DNA from: Desulfatibacillum alkenivorans DSM 16219
Lineage (GTDB): Bacteria > Desulfobacterota > Desulfobacteria > Desulfobacterales > Desulfatibacillaceae
Length of the DNA: 64,000 nt
NCBI RefSeq assembly: GCF_900142135.1
Contig: NZ_FQZU01000032.1
Location: 1-64,000 of the forward strand
Direction of reading: 5' to 3'
Under the pieces are notes generated by a model. The model was not told where the DNA came from and did not search any database. It saw only the letters and a list, made by a program, of their open reading frames with translations. Both the position numbers and the translations under genes were made by a program. Shown in pieces: positions 40,966 to 49,725 of this stretch; position 1 is the stretch's first letter, and each line of letters starts with the position of its first letter.

Positions 40966-42111
40966 ATGATTATATTGAACGAAGCATCGCCCAGGGTGGT
41001 TTTATGCGTCAGCAGCAAGGAGCAGGTGGAAGGCGAGGCCCTGGCTCAGCTTATGTCCGGCGCCGGTCTGCCGGGCGTGGTCCACGCCGCCGGGTTGGCT
41101 GACATCCATCCCGGCATGGGTTTGCCTGTGGGCGCGGCTTATCTCATGGAAAACATGGTATATCCGCATATTCCGGGCACGGACGCCGGCTGCGGCGTGG
41201 GCCTGTGGAGAACCAGCCTCAAGCCCGGCAAGATCAACCTGGACCGCTGGAGTAAAAAACTGAACGGCCTGGACGATCCCTGGGATGGAGATACGGTGGA
41301 GTGGCTGGCCGAATTCGGCGTGGAAGCCTCGGAGCCTGATCCCGGCTTGGGAACCATCGGCGGCGGCAATCATTTCGCCGAGTTGCAGCAGATCGACCAG
41401 GTTTTTGACGCGGACAGGGTGAAGGACCTGGGCTTGAAAAAGCGGGACGTGGTTTTGCTGGTCCACACGGGATCGCGGGGCTTGGGCAGCGCCTTGTTCT
41501 GGGAATACGCCAACGAAGGCGGCGCCCAAGGCCTTCCGGGAGACTCCGGGCAAGCCAGGGAGTTTATGGAGAAGCACGCCAGGGCGCTGGACTGGGGCAG
41601 GGCCAACCGGGCTTTGGTTGCGCGGCGTTTTTTATCCTGCCTGAGCGCCAAGGAAAGCCTTGTTGCGGACGTTTGCCACAACTCGGTGGAAAAGGTTGAC
41701 CTGAGTAGTAAGGAGTTTTTCCTGCACCGGAAAGGCGCGGCTGATGCAACACAAGGGCCTTTTGTCATTCCGGGATCGCGGGACGCTTTCAGCTATTTGG
41801 TCGAGCCCTTGGGGGATCAAAGGGAAAACGCGTTTTCCCTGCCTCATGGGGCGGGCCGCAAATGGCCCCGGGGCCATTGCAAGGCCCGGCTGTCCTCCAA
41901 ATACGGGAAAAGCGACATGACCCACACCAAACTGGGAGGCCGGGTGATTTGCCATGACTCCGCCCTGCTGTGGGATGAGGCGCCTCAGGCGTACAAGGAC
42001 ATCGAAAAAGTGATGCAGGAGCTTGAAAAGCACGACATGGCCAGGCCGGTCGCCCGGCTGCGGCCCCTCATAACCTACAAGACGAGAACCAAAAACAGGC
42101 AGGGGCGCTAA
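40966..42111 (+). CDS. rtcB: RtcB-family RNA ligase (RtcB2 type, paired with PrfH)
   Basis: The protein has 381 residues. TDAGCGVGLWR, GGGNHFAEL, VHTGSRGLG and CHNSVEKV contain the metal-binding Cys and His residues of RtcB ligases, and LPHGAGRKWPRG contains the histidine that is guanylylated. It is shorter than classical tRNA-splicing RtcB (about 400-480), as expected for the subgroup encoded next to PrfH. RtcB joins 2',3'-cyclic phosphate or 3'-phosphate ends to 5'-OH ends using GTP and Mn2+. The prfH gene follows after 29 bases, so the substrate is likely 16S rRNA cut at the decoding centre; this is known for RtcB2-PrfH pairs elsewhere and inferred here. No archease gene is present. Confidence 0.88.
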   Translation: MIILNEASPRVVLCVSSKEQVEGEALAQLMSGAGLPGVVHAAGLADIHPGMGLPVGAAYLMENMVYPHIPGTDAGCGVGLWRTSLKPGKINLDRWSKKLNGLDDPWDGDTVEWLAEFGVEASEPDPGLGTIGGGNHFAELQQIDQVFDADRVKDLGLKKRDVVLLVHTGSRGLGSALFWEYANEGGAQGLPGDSGQAREFMEKHARALDWGRANRALVARRFLSCLSAKESLVADVCHNSVEKVDLSSKEFFLHRKGAADATQGPFVIPGSRDAFSYLVEPLGDQRENAFSLPHGAGRKWPRGHCKARLSSKYGKSDMTHTKLGGRVICHDSALLWDEAPQAYKDIEKVMQELEKHDMARPVARLRPLITYKTRTKNRQGR

Positions 42112-42140
42112 GCCCCGGGCTTTTTAAGGAAGATTATTTT

Positions 42141-42767
42141 TTGAAGAAATACCTAACCATTACATCCGGCCGCGGCCCGGCGGAATGCCAGTGGGCTGCG
42201 GCAAGGGTCAGGGACCGGCTGGTCAAGGAGGCGGGGGAACGCAGGATCCCCGTGGAAATTCGGGAAAGCATCCCCGGCGACAACCTCGGCGATATCCGTT
42301 CCTGCCTGCTGATTCTGGATAAGGAAAAGGCTCGGGATTTTTTAAAATCCTGGGAGGGAACCGTCCTGTGGATCGGGCAAAGCCCTTACAGGCCCCAGCA
42401 TAAGCGGAAAAACTGGTACGTGGGGGTGACCGCCGGCGATGCTCCGCCCGGCCGTGATATCAGCATGGAGGACGTGCGGGTGGACGTCATGCGCGCCAAA
42501 GGCCCTGGCGGCCAGCACGTGAACAAGACTTCCAGCGCCGTGCGCATGGTTCATGAGCCCACGGGGATTTCCGCCATGGCGGGCAATCGCCGCAGCCAGG
42601 CAAGAAACCGCAGGGAAGCGGAAAAAATGCTGGAGCAGCGTTTGTCCGAACAGCAAACCCAGGCGGAAAAGCAGGATGAAACCGCCAGATGGACTAACCA
42701 TAACCAATTGGAGCGGGGCAATCCGGTCCGCACCTTTGAAGGCAAGAAGTTTCGGGAGCGGAAATAA
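42141..42767 (+). CDS. prfH: Peptide chain release factor homolog PrfH
   Basis: The protein has 208 residues and begins at a TTG (42141) with AAGGAAG eight bases upstream; there is no nearby ATG. DVMRAKGPGGQHVNKTSSAV holds the GGQ motif that triggers peptidyl-tRNA hydrolysis. The N-terminal part lacks the codon-recognition domain with PxT/SPF motifs of RF1/RF2, matching PrfH. The C-terminus is rich in Lys, Arg and Gln, as in ribosome-rescue factors. Paired with the RtcB ligase 29 bases upstream, it should release the nascent peptide from ribosomes damaged at the decoding centre so that the 16S rRNA can be religated. Recognition is by family features and context. Confidence 0.9.
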   Translation: MKKYLTITSGRGPAECQWAAARVRDRLVKEAGERRIPVEIRESIPGDNLGDIRSCLLILDKEKARDFLKSWEGTVLWIGQSPYRPQHKRKNWYVGVTAGDAPPGRDISMEDVRVDVMRAKGPGGQHVNKTSSAVRMVHEPTGISAMAGNRRSQARNRREAEKMLEQRLSEQQTQAEKQDETARWTNHNQLERGNPVRTFEGKKFRERK

Positions 42768-43112
42768 CTCCCATCTCCTGACTTTGTCCTTCCTCCATTT
42801 CGGGGGAAGGGCAAACCTCCAACACCGGCTGACAATCCTTTGGAAAAGGTTTTGAACAAAACGCCCGAATCCTGATATAAGCATTACCGCACCTTGTTTG
42901 AAACGCACGATTTTGATGAGCGGAAAAAGCAGTTGAAAAAGTTTTCTTGATCAACCCGGGATGTATCGCAAGCCTCCAGGCAAGCCCTTTCCTGCAGCGT
43001 CAAGTTGTTGCTCCTGCCTGCAACCTCATTAGATCGGGTATTTTCTGATTTCAGTTCCCATTCATGTTGAATGAAGTCGCTGATTGTTCTTTCTCTGCGG
43101 GAGTTGCATTAG
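42768..43112. other. Intergenic region, nothing recognised
   Basis: No gene, strong terminator or known RNA was found in this stretch between prfH and the secreted nuclease gene. Confidence 0.4.
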
Positions 43113-43778
43113 ATGTTCCAAAAAAGATGTTCGGCTGTACTGGTTTGGGCGTGGGTTGTTTTTTGTTTGTCAGCCAGCGTTGCGTGGGGATTTGAGGGAA
43201 AGGTGGTGGGCGTCTCGGACGGAGACACCATCAAGGTTCTCGACCACGGGAGAATGGTCAAGATCAGGATTTACGGGGTGGACGCCCCGGAAAAAAAGCA
43301 GGCTTTCGGAGCGAAGGCCAGGGAGTTCACTCAATCCCTGGTCGCGGGAAAAATCGTTCGGGTGGAGCCCCTGGATACGGATCGATACGGCCGGATCGTA
43401 GGCATGGTCTACACGCTTGACGGCCAATGCCTGAACGAGGAAATCGTCAAGGCGGGCTTCGCCTGGGTGTACAACCAATATTGCAAGCAGGATTTCTGCC
43501 CGGATTGGCGGAGCTTTCAGGCTTCGGCCAAGGCCGGGCGCATGGGATTGTGGGCCGATCCCCAGCCCATGGCGCCCTGGGACTACCGCCGCGGCGGCAA
43601 AAAACTGGTCGCCTCCAAAACGGCGCCAGCCGGGACCTATTCGGGCAACGTGAAGTCCGGCGTGTTCCACGCTCCGGGATGCAAATACCATGATTGCAGG
43701 AATTGCACGATATCCTTTCCAAACCGGAACGCGGCTATTCAGGCCGGATACCGCCCCTGCGGGCTTTGCAATCCCTAA
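43113..43778 (+). CDS. Secreted staphylococcal-nuclease-like protein with C-terminal cysteine-rich domain
   Basis: The protein has 221 residues from the ATG at 43113 (GCGGGAG upstream). A signal peptide (about 1-26, ending SVAWG) is followed by an SNase domain: VSDGDTIKV, IRIYGVDAPEKKQAFG and RYGRIVGMVY carry the catalytic Asp, Arg and Glu positions of thermonuclease, and GLWADPQPMAPWDYR is the usual end. Residues about 175-221 form a second small domain (GVFHAPGCKYHDCRNC...RPCGLCNP) that resembles the Ada-like metal-binding module seen after many bacterial SNase domains. It is likely an exported DNA/RNA nuclease for nutrient scavenging or defence. It is transcribed alone or with the remnant that follows. 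Confidence 0.83.
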   Translation: MFQKRCSAVLVWAWVVFCLSASVAWGFEGKVVGVSDGDTIKVLDHGRMVKIRIYGVDAPEKKQAFGAKAREFTQSLVAGKIVRVEPLDTDRYGRIVGMVYTLDGQCLNEEIVKAGFAWVYNQYCKQDFCPDWRSFQASAKAGRMGLWADPQPMAPWDYRRGGKKLVASKTAPAGTYSGNVKSGVFHAPGCKYHDCRNCTISFPNRNAAIQAGYRPCGLCNP

Positions 43779-43823
43779 GGAGGTGCAGGGCGCGCATGCT
43801 GCTTCCTTGAACAATGAGCTTCC

Positions 43824-44154
43824 ATGAATCACGTTACTGCATGGGATTTCAACAGACGCTTGGGCTATACAACTATTTCCGCCGAAAGCGGCAGCCATGC
43901 TTTGGAAATTCTTGAAGAGGATAGAACGCCCATCGACCTGCTTTTTACGGACGTGATTATGCCGAAAATGAACGGCAAGGAGCTTTTTGGCGGAATCGAT
44001 GCAATCCCCCCAAGGTAAAAGTCTTGAGCATTTCCGGCTGCATTGGCGACCTAATCGTCCATCACGGCATACTGGACGAAGGCGTTTTTATCTTCCCAAG
44101 CCGTTCAGCGTCGGCGGGCCGGCCGAAAAGGTGCGGGAGACCCCGGATGGTTAA
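43824..44154 (+). pseudogene. Receiver (REC) domain remnant of a hybrid kinase, frameshifted
   Basis: The first frame (43824-44018) encodes YTTISAESGSHALEILEE and DLLFTDVIMPKMNGKELF, clearly a receiver domain with its phospho-acceptor Asp. After a frameshift near 44010 the next frame gives KVLSISGCIGDLIVHHGILD, and a second shift near 44095 gives PKPFSVGGPAEKVRETPDG and the stop at 44154. Together they form the C-terminal end of a PAS hybrid kinase receiver. The N-terminal VDD acidic cluster and the rest of the kinase are missing. It is a decayed fragment. Confidence 0.65.
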
Positions 44155-44426
44155 CCGGCCGCCGCTTGGCCGCTGAGCGCTCGCCTTAAATGTTCCCATC
44201 CCCCTAAAGCACCTTTTTGAAAAAATCGACTCAACCCCTTTGTTCCATAAAATGACGCCGCCTTGGAAAGCCTGATGCTTGGCGATTTTGACGCCCTGGT
44301 TTTGGCATGGGTTCTGCATCAAAACTCTGTGAAAGAATGCAGGGGCGACGAAAAATGATGGAAAGCTGCATTCTGTGTAACTAATTGTAATTAAATTAAA
44401 TGCAAAATATTTGAGAGGCGGCTGTC

Positions 44427-45227
44427 ATGAAAATCAGGACTGTTTTTGTCAACCTATTGACGTGGCTGGCCGTTCTATGGGCCTTTTCCACCGCCTGGGC
44501 CGGGCCTTTGGTTCTTACATGGGTTACGGACAATACGCCGGGCGGAGACTATATTGTTGGGGAGGGGAGCAGCTTTCAGGAAAAAAATCCGGGCATTGAA
44601 ATCGAACTGTATCAAATGACCGCGAAAAAACTGAACTTTGAGCTCCAACTGAAACGCATGCCCTGGAAGCAGTGCCTGGAACAGTTGGAATCCAATCAAG
44701 TGGACGGGATTTTTCCCGCCAGTTACAAACCGGAGCGCAGGAAAATCGGGGTGTATCCCATGAGAGGCGAGGCGGTGGATGTGTCCCGCAGGTCCCGTAA
44801 GAACGCCTACTACTTGTATAAGATGAAGGGATCGCCGATTTATTGGGACGGCAAAGAGATTCATGATGCCAGCGGCTTGATTGCCGTTCCTTCCGGCTGG
44901 GCGATAGTGAGCGACATCCGCAAAATGGGCTTGGATGTCAAAGAACTTCCTGTTCATCGCAATTCCCCGGATTTATTACTGTTAGGACGAGTGGAAGGCT
45001 TTATATGCCTGGAAACGGTTTTCGACGCCTATTTGAAGCGAAACGCATCCAAGTATGCAGACATAGTTAAGGAATCCAAACCCGTTTGGGAAAAGCCTTA
45101 TTATCTTATGCTTTCCCATCAATTCGTCCGGGGACGCCCGGAGCTTGCACAGGAAATATGGAAAGCCATTTATGAAATTCAGCAAACAGCCGAGTTCGAA
45201 GACGTCGTTCAAAAATATGTGAAATAG
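44427..45227 (+). CDS. Periplasmic solute-binding protein (SBP_bac_3 type)
   Basis: The protein has 266 residues with a signal peptide (MKIRTVFVNLLTWLAVLWAF, cleavage near AWA-GP). GPLVLTWVTDNTPG, then ELQLKRMPWKQCLEQLESNQ and VDGIFPASYKPERRKIGVYP follow the amino-acid-binding type 3 fold; LLGRVEGFICLETVFDAYL is the second-lobe segment. No ABC permease or ATPase genes are nearby. Instead a membrane hybrid kinase gene follows 62 bases downstream, so it may serve as a ligand-binding input for that kinase rather than for transport. The ATG at 44427 has GAGAGGCGG upstream. Confidence 0.82.
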   Translation: MKIRTVFVNLLTWLAVLWAFSTAWAGPLVLTWVTDNTPGGDYIVGEGSSFQEKNPGIEIELYQMTAKKLNFELQLKRMPWKQCLEQLESNQVDGIFPASYKPERRKIGVYPMRGEAVDVSRRSRKNAYYLYKMKGSPIYWDGKEIHDASGLIAVPSGWAIVSDIRKMGLDVKELPVHRNSPDLLLLGRVEGFICLETVFDAYLKRNASKYADIVKESKPVWEKPYYLMLSHQFVRGRPELAQEIWKAIYEIQQTAEFEDVVQKYVK

Positions 45228-45289
45228 CCCTTGTATTCTATACAGCGAGTGAGCGCCTGCAATGCGGCCGGAATTGAGATTTACGCACT

Positions 45290-48200
45290 ATGGCCGCGGC
45301 GCCGCCGGAGGTATGTGAATTGCCCCGTAAAAACAAAAATCCTTCCATATCCCGGAACCTGATTATTTGGTTGAGCCTGGCGTTCATCGTGTTCAGCAGC
45401 CTGGGATTTTATATATTTTACAGGATTGAAGTCCTGCAGGGGAAGAGACATCTGGAAGACCAGACCCTTCGATATCTCACCGTCATTTCCGAATCCATCA
45501 AATTTCCCCTTTGGAATTTGGACATGGAAAACGTCGAGTTGACCTCCCATGCCTACCTGGAAAACGAGGCGATCGTAAAATTAGCGGTTTTCAGTTCCTC
45601 AGGCGAGTTGTTGTTCAAGTACGACAGGACTTGGAAGCACCCGCCCATTGAGGAACTGACGCGGGATGTTTATTATAACAGGGAAAAAGTCGGCGCCGTC
45701 AGTTTTGCTCTCACGGACGTGTTTATGCGGGAGCAATGGCGCCAGTTGGTGATTGCGGGATTTGTCATACAGTGCATTGCCATAGCCTCCATTTTAAGCC
45801 TCACAAGCATATTGCTCAGAAAGTTTTTAAAAAAGCCGCTGGCTTCCTTAAGTAACCTGGCTATGAAATTCGAGCAAGGCGACTATGAATTTAATCTTAC
45901 CAATCCCCATAAGGAGTTCCTTCCCTTTGTCGATGTTTTGAAGACCATGGGGGCCACCATCCGGAACCAGATAAGGACGCTGAATGATTCCAACGCCGCC
46001 CTTAGAAAGGCGGAAGCCAAATACAGAAGCATGTTTGAGAACTCCCGGGAGGGGCTGTTCAAAACCGATCAGGACGGCGGCCTGGAAAGCGCCAACCCCG
46101 CCCTGGCCCGCATCTTGGGATATAAGTCCCCCCGTGATTTGCCCGACGGTGCAACCATGCTTAAGCAGCATTTGATCCCGGAAAAAGAAAAGCGCATCCA
46201 ATTGTACCGCGAACTGGATGAAGCCGGGGAGGCCGTGGGCGTGGAAGTGCGGGGCGTCCGCAGGGACGGGTCTTTTTTTTGGGGAGAGTTTACGGTTCTG
46301 CGGGTGGAGGGCGAAGCAGATTCTTCCAATTCTTATGAAGGCATTTTGGTTGACACCACGGAGCGTAAATTTCGGGAGATCGCCGAACGGGAAAAGCAGG
46401 CAGCGGTCATGGCCAACGAAACCAAAAGTTTGTTCGTGGCCAATATGAGTCATGAAATCAGAACGCCCATGAACGCCATAATCGGTTTGTCGTCCCTGGC
46501 TTTGCGCACCGACCTCACCTCAAGGCAACGGGATTACCTCACGAAAATTGAATATTCGGCTCAGTCTCTGCTTAGGATCATTAATGATATACTGGATCTC
46601 AGCAAGATTGAGGCGGGGCGGCTGACCATGGAGGCTATTGAGTTTGATCTGGAGGACGCACTCAATAACCTGGCGAAAATGGTCTCCGTAAAGGCCGATG
46701 AAAAGGGATTGGACGTCATATTTGATATTGGGAAGGACGTTCCCGCCGGATTGATAGGCGATCCCACCCGTTTGAGCCAGGTGTTGATTAACCTGACCGA
46801 CAACGCCGTCAAGTTTACGGAGCAGGGGCAGGTGATCATCAAGGTCAGGCGGGAGCAAGAAGCCTCCGGCGCCCAAGGAGCAACTCTGCGGTTTTCCGTC
46901 ATTGACACGGGCATCGGCATGAGGGCTCAACATGCGCCGCACCTTTTTCAATCCTTTACCCAGGCGGACGCATCCATAACAAGAAAGCATGGAGGCACTG
47001 GTCTTGGCTTGACCATCAGCAAACATATTGTGGAGTTGATGGGGGGCGAAATTTCCGTTAGCAGCGAATTTGGTGTAGGCAGCACCTTTACCTTTACGGC
47101 GCACTTTGGCCTGCATAGCCAAACCAGAAAGAAAACCGCCCCAATCCCCTTTCTGTCTGCTCTTAACGTTCTGGTGGTGGACGATAACCGGGCCGCCAGG
47201 GAGGTTATGAAGGAAAACCTGGAAGGTTTCGGGTGCACCGTTCGTACGGCGGCCGCCGGCGGGGAGGCTGTTTCCAAGGTGGAAAAGGCGGATGCCATGG
47301 AACCTTTTCATCTTGTTCTTATGGATTGGAATATGCCGGGAATGAATGGCCTGGAAGCAGCCCGCCTGATAAAGGCCAGCACGCAAATCGCCCATACCCC
47401 CGCCGTTATGATTGTAACCGCCTACGGAAATGAGGAGTTGATCCAGCAATCCAATCAGGCCGGGAACGACGGTTTTTTAATCAAGCCGGTCACGCCTTCC
47501 GTTCTATACAATTCCATCCTCACCGTCATGCAAGGCGCACACAGCCCGGGGCCGGAAACGCAAGAAAGAGAAGCTCTTAAGATTTACGGCCTGGACGGCA
47601 TTCGAGGCGCTCATATTTTGGTGGTGGAAGACAATGAAATCAATCAGCAGATCGTCGTTGAGTTGTTGGAGTTGGAAGGCTTTTCCGTTTCGTTGGCGGA
47701 GCATGGGAAAGCGGCCTTTGATATTATCCATGCTTTGGAGCCCAAGGAAAAAATTGACGCCATTTTAATGGATGTACAGATGTCTGAAATGGACGGATAT
47801 ACCGCCACCCAGGAAATCCGAAAACTGCCCGCCCCCCTGTGCCTGATTCCTATCATCGCCATGACCGCCCATGCCATGCCTTCGGAGCGCGACAAGTGCC
47901 TGGCCTCCGGCATGGACGATTTTATCTCCAAACCCATTGATCAAAAAGGCATGTTTCAGACCTTGGTTAAGTGGATTCCTCCTGGGGGAAGGGCGAAGCA
48001 TGCCGCCCAACCAGGACCCAAAGAAAGCGTTTCGCCGCCTTTTGCCTTGCCCGCCTCGTTGAAACACATCGATTCGGACCTTGGGCTGGCGCAGTTACGA
48101 GGCAACGGGAATTTATACGCCAAGTTGTTGCGGGAATTTTTAGCGGACCACGGCAAGGATCTCTCCTACGTTTTGGAAGCGGCGGCGGCAAAGGAGTATA

Positions 48201-48724
48201 TGAAAGCGGCCAACATAGTTCACGGCCTGAAAAGCATCGCCGGCGGATTAGGCGCACAAGCCCTGTTTGCAAGCAGTGAAAGTTTGGAGCGGAAATTAAG
48301 AGAGGACGATGGACAGGGCCTGGATCAGGCCATGGCCCATTTTTCCGACGCCTTTGAAAATGTCATGGGAGAGTTGCAAGGGCTCGGCGCTGCACTTGCT
48401 TATGAGTTGAAAAAAGTGGATTGCGATCCGGTTTCCGACTCCCAAAAAATCATCACGGTCCTAAATAAAATTGAAGACCTGGCTAAGCAAATGGATCCCG
48501 ACGTTGAGGACGAAGCGGAAGAAGCGGGAGCATTGCTTAATTGCATGGGCAGCCCCTTCAAGGAAATGGGGGAGCAGCTAATCGCCCATGCTTCAAATCT
48601 CGATTTCAAGGACGCCCTGGACACTCTGGGCGATGTGCGGGACGCCGTGCTAAAGACCAAAAGCGGCAAGCGGGCTGATCTGGCAGGCATCCAGGCTGAC
48701 GGGGAGATTGGCGACAATGGATGA
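45290..48724 (+). CDS. Membrane hybrid sensor histidine kinase with two receivers and HPt domain
   Basis: The protein has 1144 residues from the ATG at 45290, but a TTG at 45320 has a much better ribosome binding site (GGAGGT, 45307-45312) and may be the true start. TM1 (about 25-45) and TM2 (about 150-175) enclose a periplasmic sensor domain of about 110 residues. A HAMP-like linker, one PAS domain (about 240-365), HisKA with MSHEIRTPMNA (His near 388), HATPase (NLTDNAVKFTEQG, GTGLGLTISKHIVELMGG), receivers at about 625-745 and 770-890, and an HPt domain with VHGLKSIAGG (His near 976) follow. The architecture is BarA/LuxQ-like. The gene lies after a solute-binding protein gene and overlaps a REC-GGDEF gene by eight bases, so phosphate may flow through HPt to that diguanylate cyclase. 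Confidence 0.88.
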   Translation: MAAAPPEVCELPRKNKNPSISRNLIIWLSLAFIVFSSLGFYIFYRIEVLQGKRHLEDQTLRYLTVISESIKFPLWNLDMENVELTSHAYLENEAIVKLAVFSSSGELLFKYDRTWKHPPIEELTRDVYYNREKVGAVSFALTDVFMREQWRQLVIAGFVIQCIAIASILSLTSILLRKFLKKPLASLSNLAMKFEQGDYEFNLTNPHKEFLPFVDVLKTMGATIRNQIRTLNDSNAALRKAEAKYRSMFENSREGLFKTDQDGGLESANPALARILGYKSPRDLPDGATMLKQHLIPEKEKRIQLYRELDEAGEAVGVEVRGVRRDGSFFWGEFTVLRVEGEADSSNSYEGILVDTTERKFREIAEREKQAAVMANETKSLFVANMSHEIRTPMNAIIGLSSLALRTDLTSRQRDYLTKIEYSAQSLLRIINDILDLSKIEAGRLTMEAIEFDLEDALNNLAKMVSVKADEKGLDVIFDIGKDVPAGLIGDPTRLSQVLINLTDNAVKFTEQGQVIIKVRREQEASGAQGATLRFSVIDTGIGMRAQHAPHLFQSFTQADASITRKHGGTGLGLTISKHIVELMGGEISVSSEFGVGSTFTFTAHFGLHSQTRKKTAPIPFLSALNVLVVDDNRAAREVMKENLEGFGCTVRTAAAGGEAVSKVEKADAMEPFHLVLMDWNMPGMNGLEAARLIKASTQIAHTPAVMIVTAYGNEELIQQSNQAGNDGFLIKPVTPSVLYNSILTVMQGAHSPGPETQEREALKIYGLDGIRGAHILVVEDNEINQQIVVELLELEGFSVSLAEHGKAAFDIIHALEPKEKIDAILMDVQMSEMDGYTATQEIRKLPAPLCLIPIIAMTAHAMPSERDKCLASGMDDFISKPIDQKGMFQTLVKWIPPGGRAKHAAQPGPKESVSPPFALPASLKHIDSDLGLAQLRGNGNLYAKLLREFLADHGKDLSYVLEAAAAKEYMKAANIVHGLKSIAGGLGAQALFASSESLERKLREDDGQGLDQAMAHFSDAFENVMGELQGLGAALAYELKKVDCDPVSDSQKIITVLNKIEDLAKQMDPDVEDEAEEAGALLNCMGSPFKEMGEQLIAHASNLDFKDALDTLGDVRDAVLKTKSGKRADLAGIQADGEIGDNG

Positions 48725-49676
48725 CTTCTCCCGAATCCTTATTGTGGACGACGAACGCCAGAACATCAAGGTGTTGAAGGATTTCTTGCGGGACGACTAC
48801 AAGATCATGGCGGCCAAAACGGGCGAGCAGGCTTTGGAGGCGGCGCGCAGCGAAAATCCTCCAGACCTGATATTACTGGACATTGTGATGCCTGAGATGG
48901 ACGGCTATGACATATGCAGGATCCTAAAAGAAGATGAAAAAACCATGCACATCCCCATTATTTTTGTAACGGGATTAGGGTCCACGAATGACGAAGCCAG
49001 GGGCTTTGAACTGGGCGCCGTGGATTATATAACAAAACCTTTCAGGCCGGTTATTGTCAAAGCGCGAATCAAGACTCATATTCAATTAAAACGCAAGTCG
49101 GACTTGCTGGATCGCTTGGCTTCCATAGACGGATTGACGGAGATACCCAATCGGCGCAGCTTTAACGCCGTCCTGGAGCGGGAAATCCGCAGGGCCTACA
49201 GAAGCGGCTCAAGCATCTCCTTAATCCTGTTGGATATAGACTTGTTCAAGAAGTACAATGACTATTACGGCCATGCGGCGGGCGACACCTGCCTGCGCCG
49301 CGTCGCCAAAAGCATAGAGCGGATTTTGAAGCGGGCTTCGGACATTGTCGCCAGATATGGAGGCGAGGAGTTCGGCGTAATCCTGCCGGACACGGACCTG
49401 GAAGGGGCCATGCACGTGGCGGAAACCATTCGGGAAGCCGTTGCCTCCCTAAATATAGAGCACGCCGCTTCCACCGTTGCGGATATGGTTAGCGTCAGCC
49501 TGGGCGCGGCCTCCCTGCAACCGGATGTCAAGACAGACCCTTTGGACCTGATAACCGCGGCGGATGCAGCTTTGTATCAGGCCAAGGATTCGGGCAGAAA
49601 CAAGGCCTGTGGAGGGGGGAGCCAGCTTCCGGAAGGCTGTGGAGACACAGGCAGGCAGTGGATTCAAAAAGGGTAA
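48717..49676 (+). CDS. Response regulator with GGDEF domain (diguanylate cyclase)
   Basis: The protein has 319 residues from the ATG at 48717, which overlaps the kinase stop (ATGGATGA); GGGGAG lies ten bases upstream. The receiver domain has IVDDERQ and LILLDIVMPEMDG with the phospho-acceptor Asp near 57, and Lys in DYITKPF. The GGDEF domain (about 140-305) has DIDLFKKYNDYYGH and the active-site loop RYGGEEF, so it should make cyclic di-GMP. The overlap strongly suggests co-expression with the kinase at 45290. An RxxD inhibitory site is not evident before the GGEEF loop. Output is probably a change in motility, adhesion or biofilm; the cadherin gene downstream is an attractive but unproven target. 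Confidence 0.9.
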   Translation: MDDFSRILIVDDERQNIKVLKDFLRDDYKIMAAKTGEQALEAARSENPPDLILLDIVMPEMDGYDICRILKEDEKTMHIPIIFVTGLGSTNDEARGFELGAVDYITKPFRPVIVKARIKTHIQLKRKSDLLDRLASIDGLTEIPNRRSFNAVLEREIRRAYRSGSSISLILLDIDLFKKYNDYYGHAAGDTCLRRVAKSIERILKRASDIVARYGGEEFGVILPDTDLEGAMHVAETIREAVASLNIEHAASTVADMVSVSLGAASLQPDVKTDPLDLITAADAALYQAKDSGRNKACGGGSQLPEGCGDTGRQWIQKG

Positions 49677-49725
49677 GGCCTTATTATTGCAAATTTTCTA
49701 AGCCAAAAAAACCTTGCTGTGCGGA

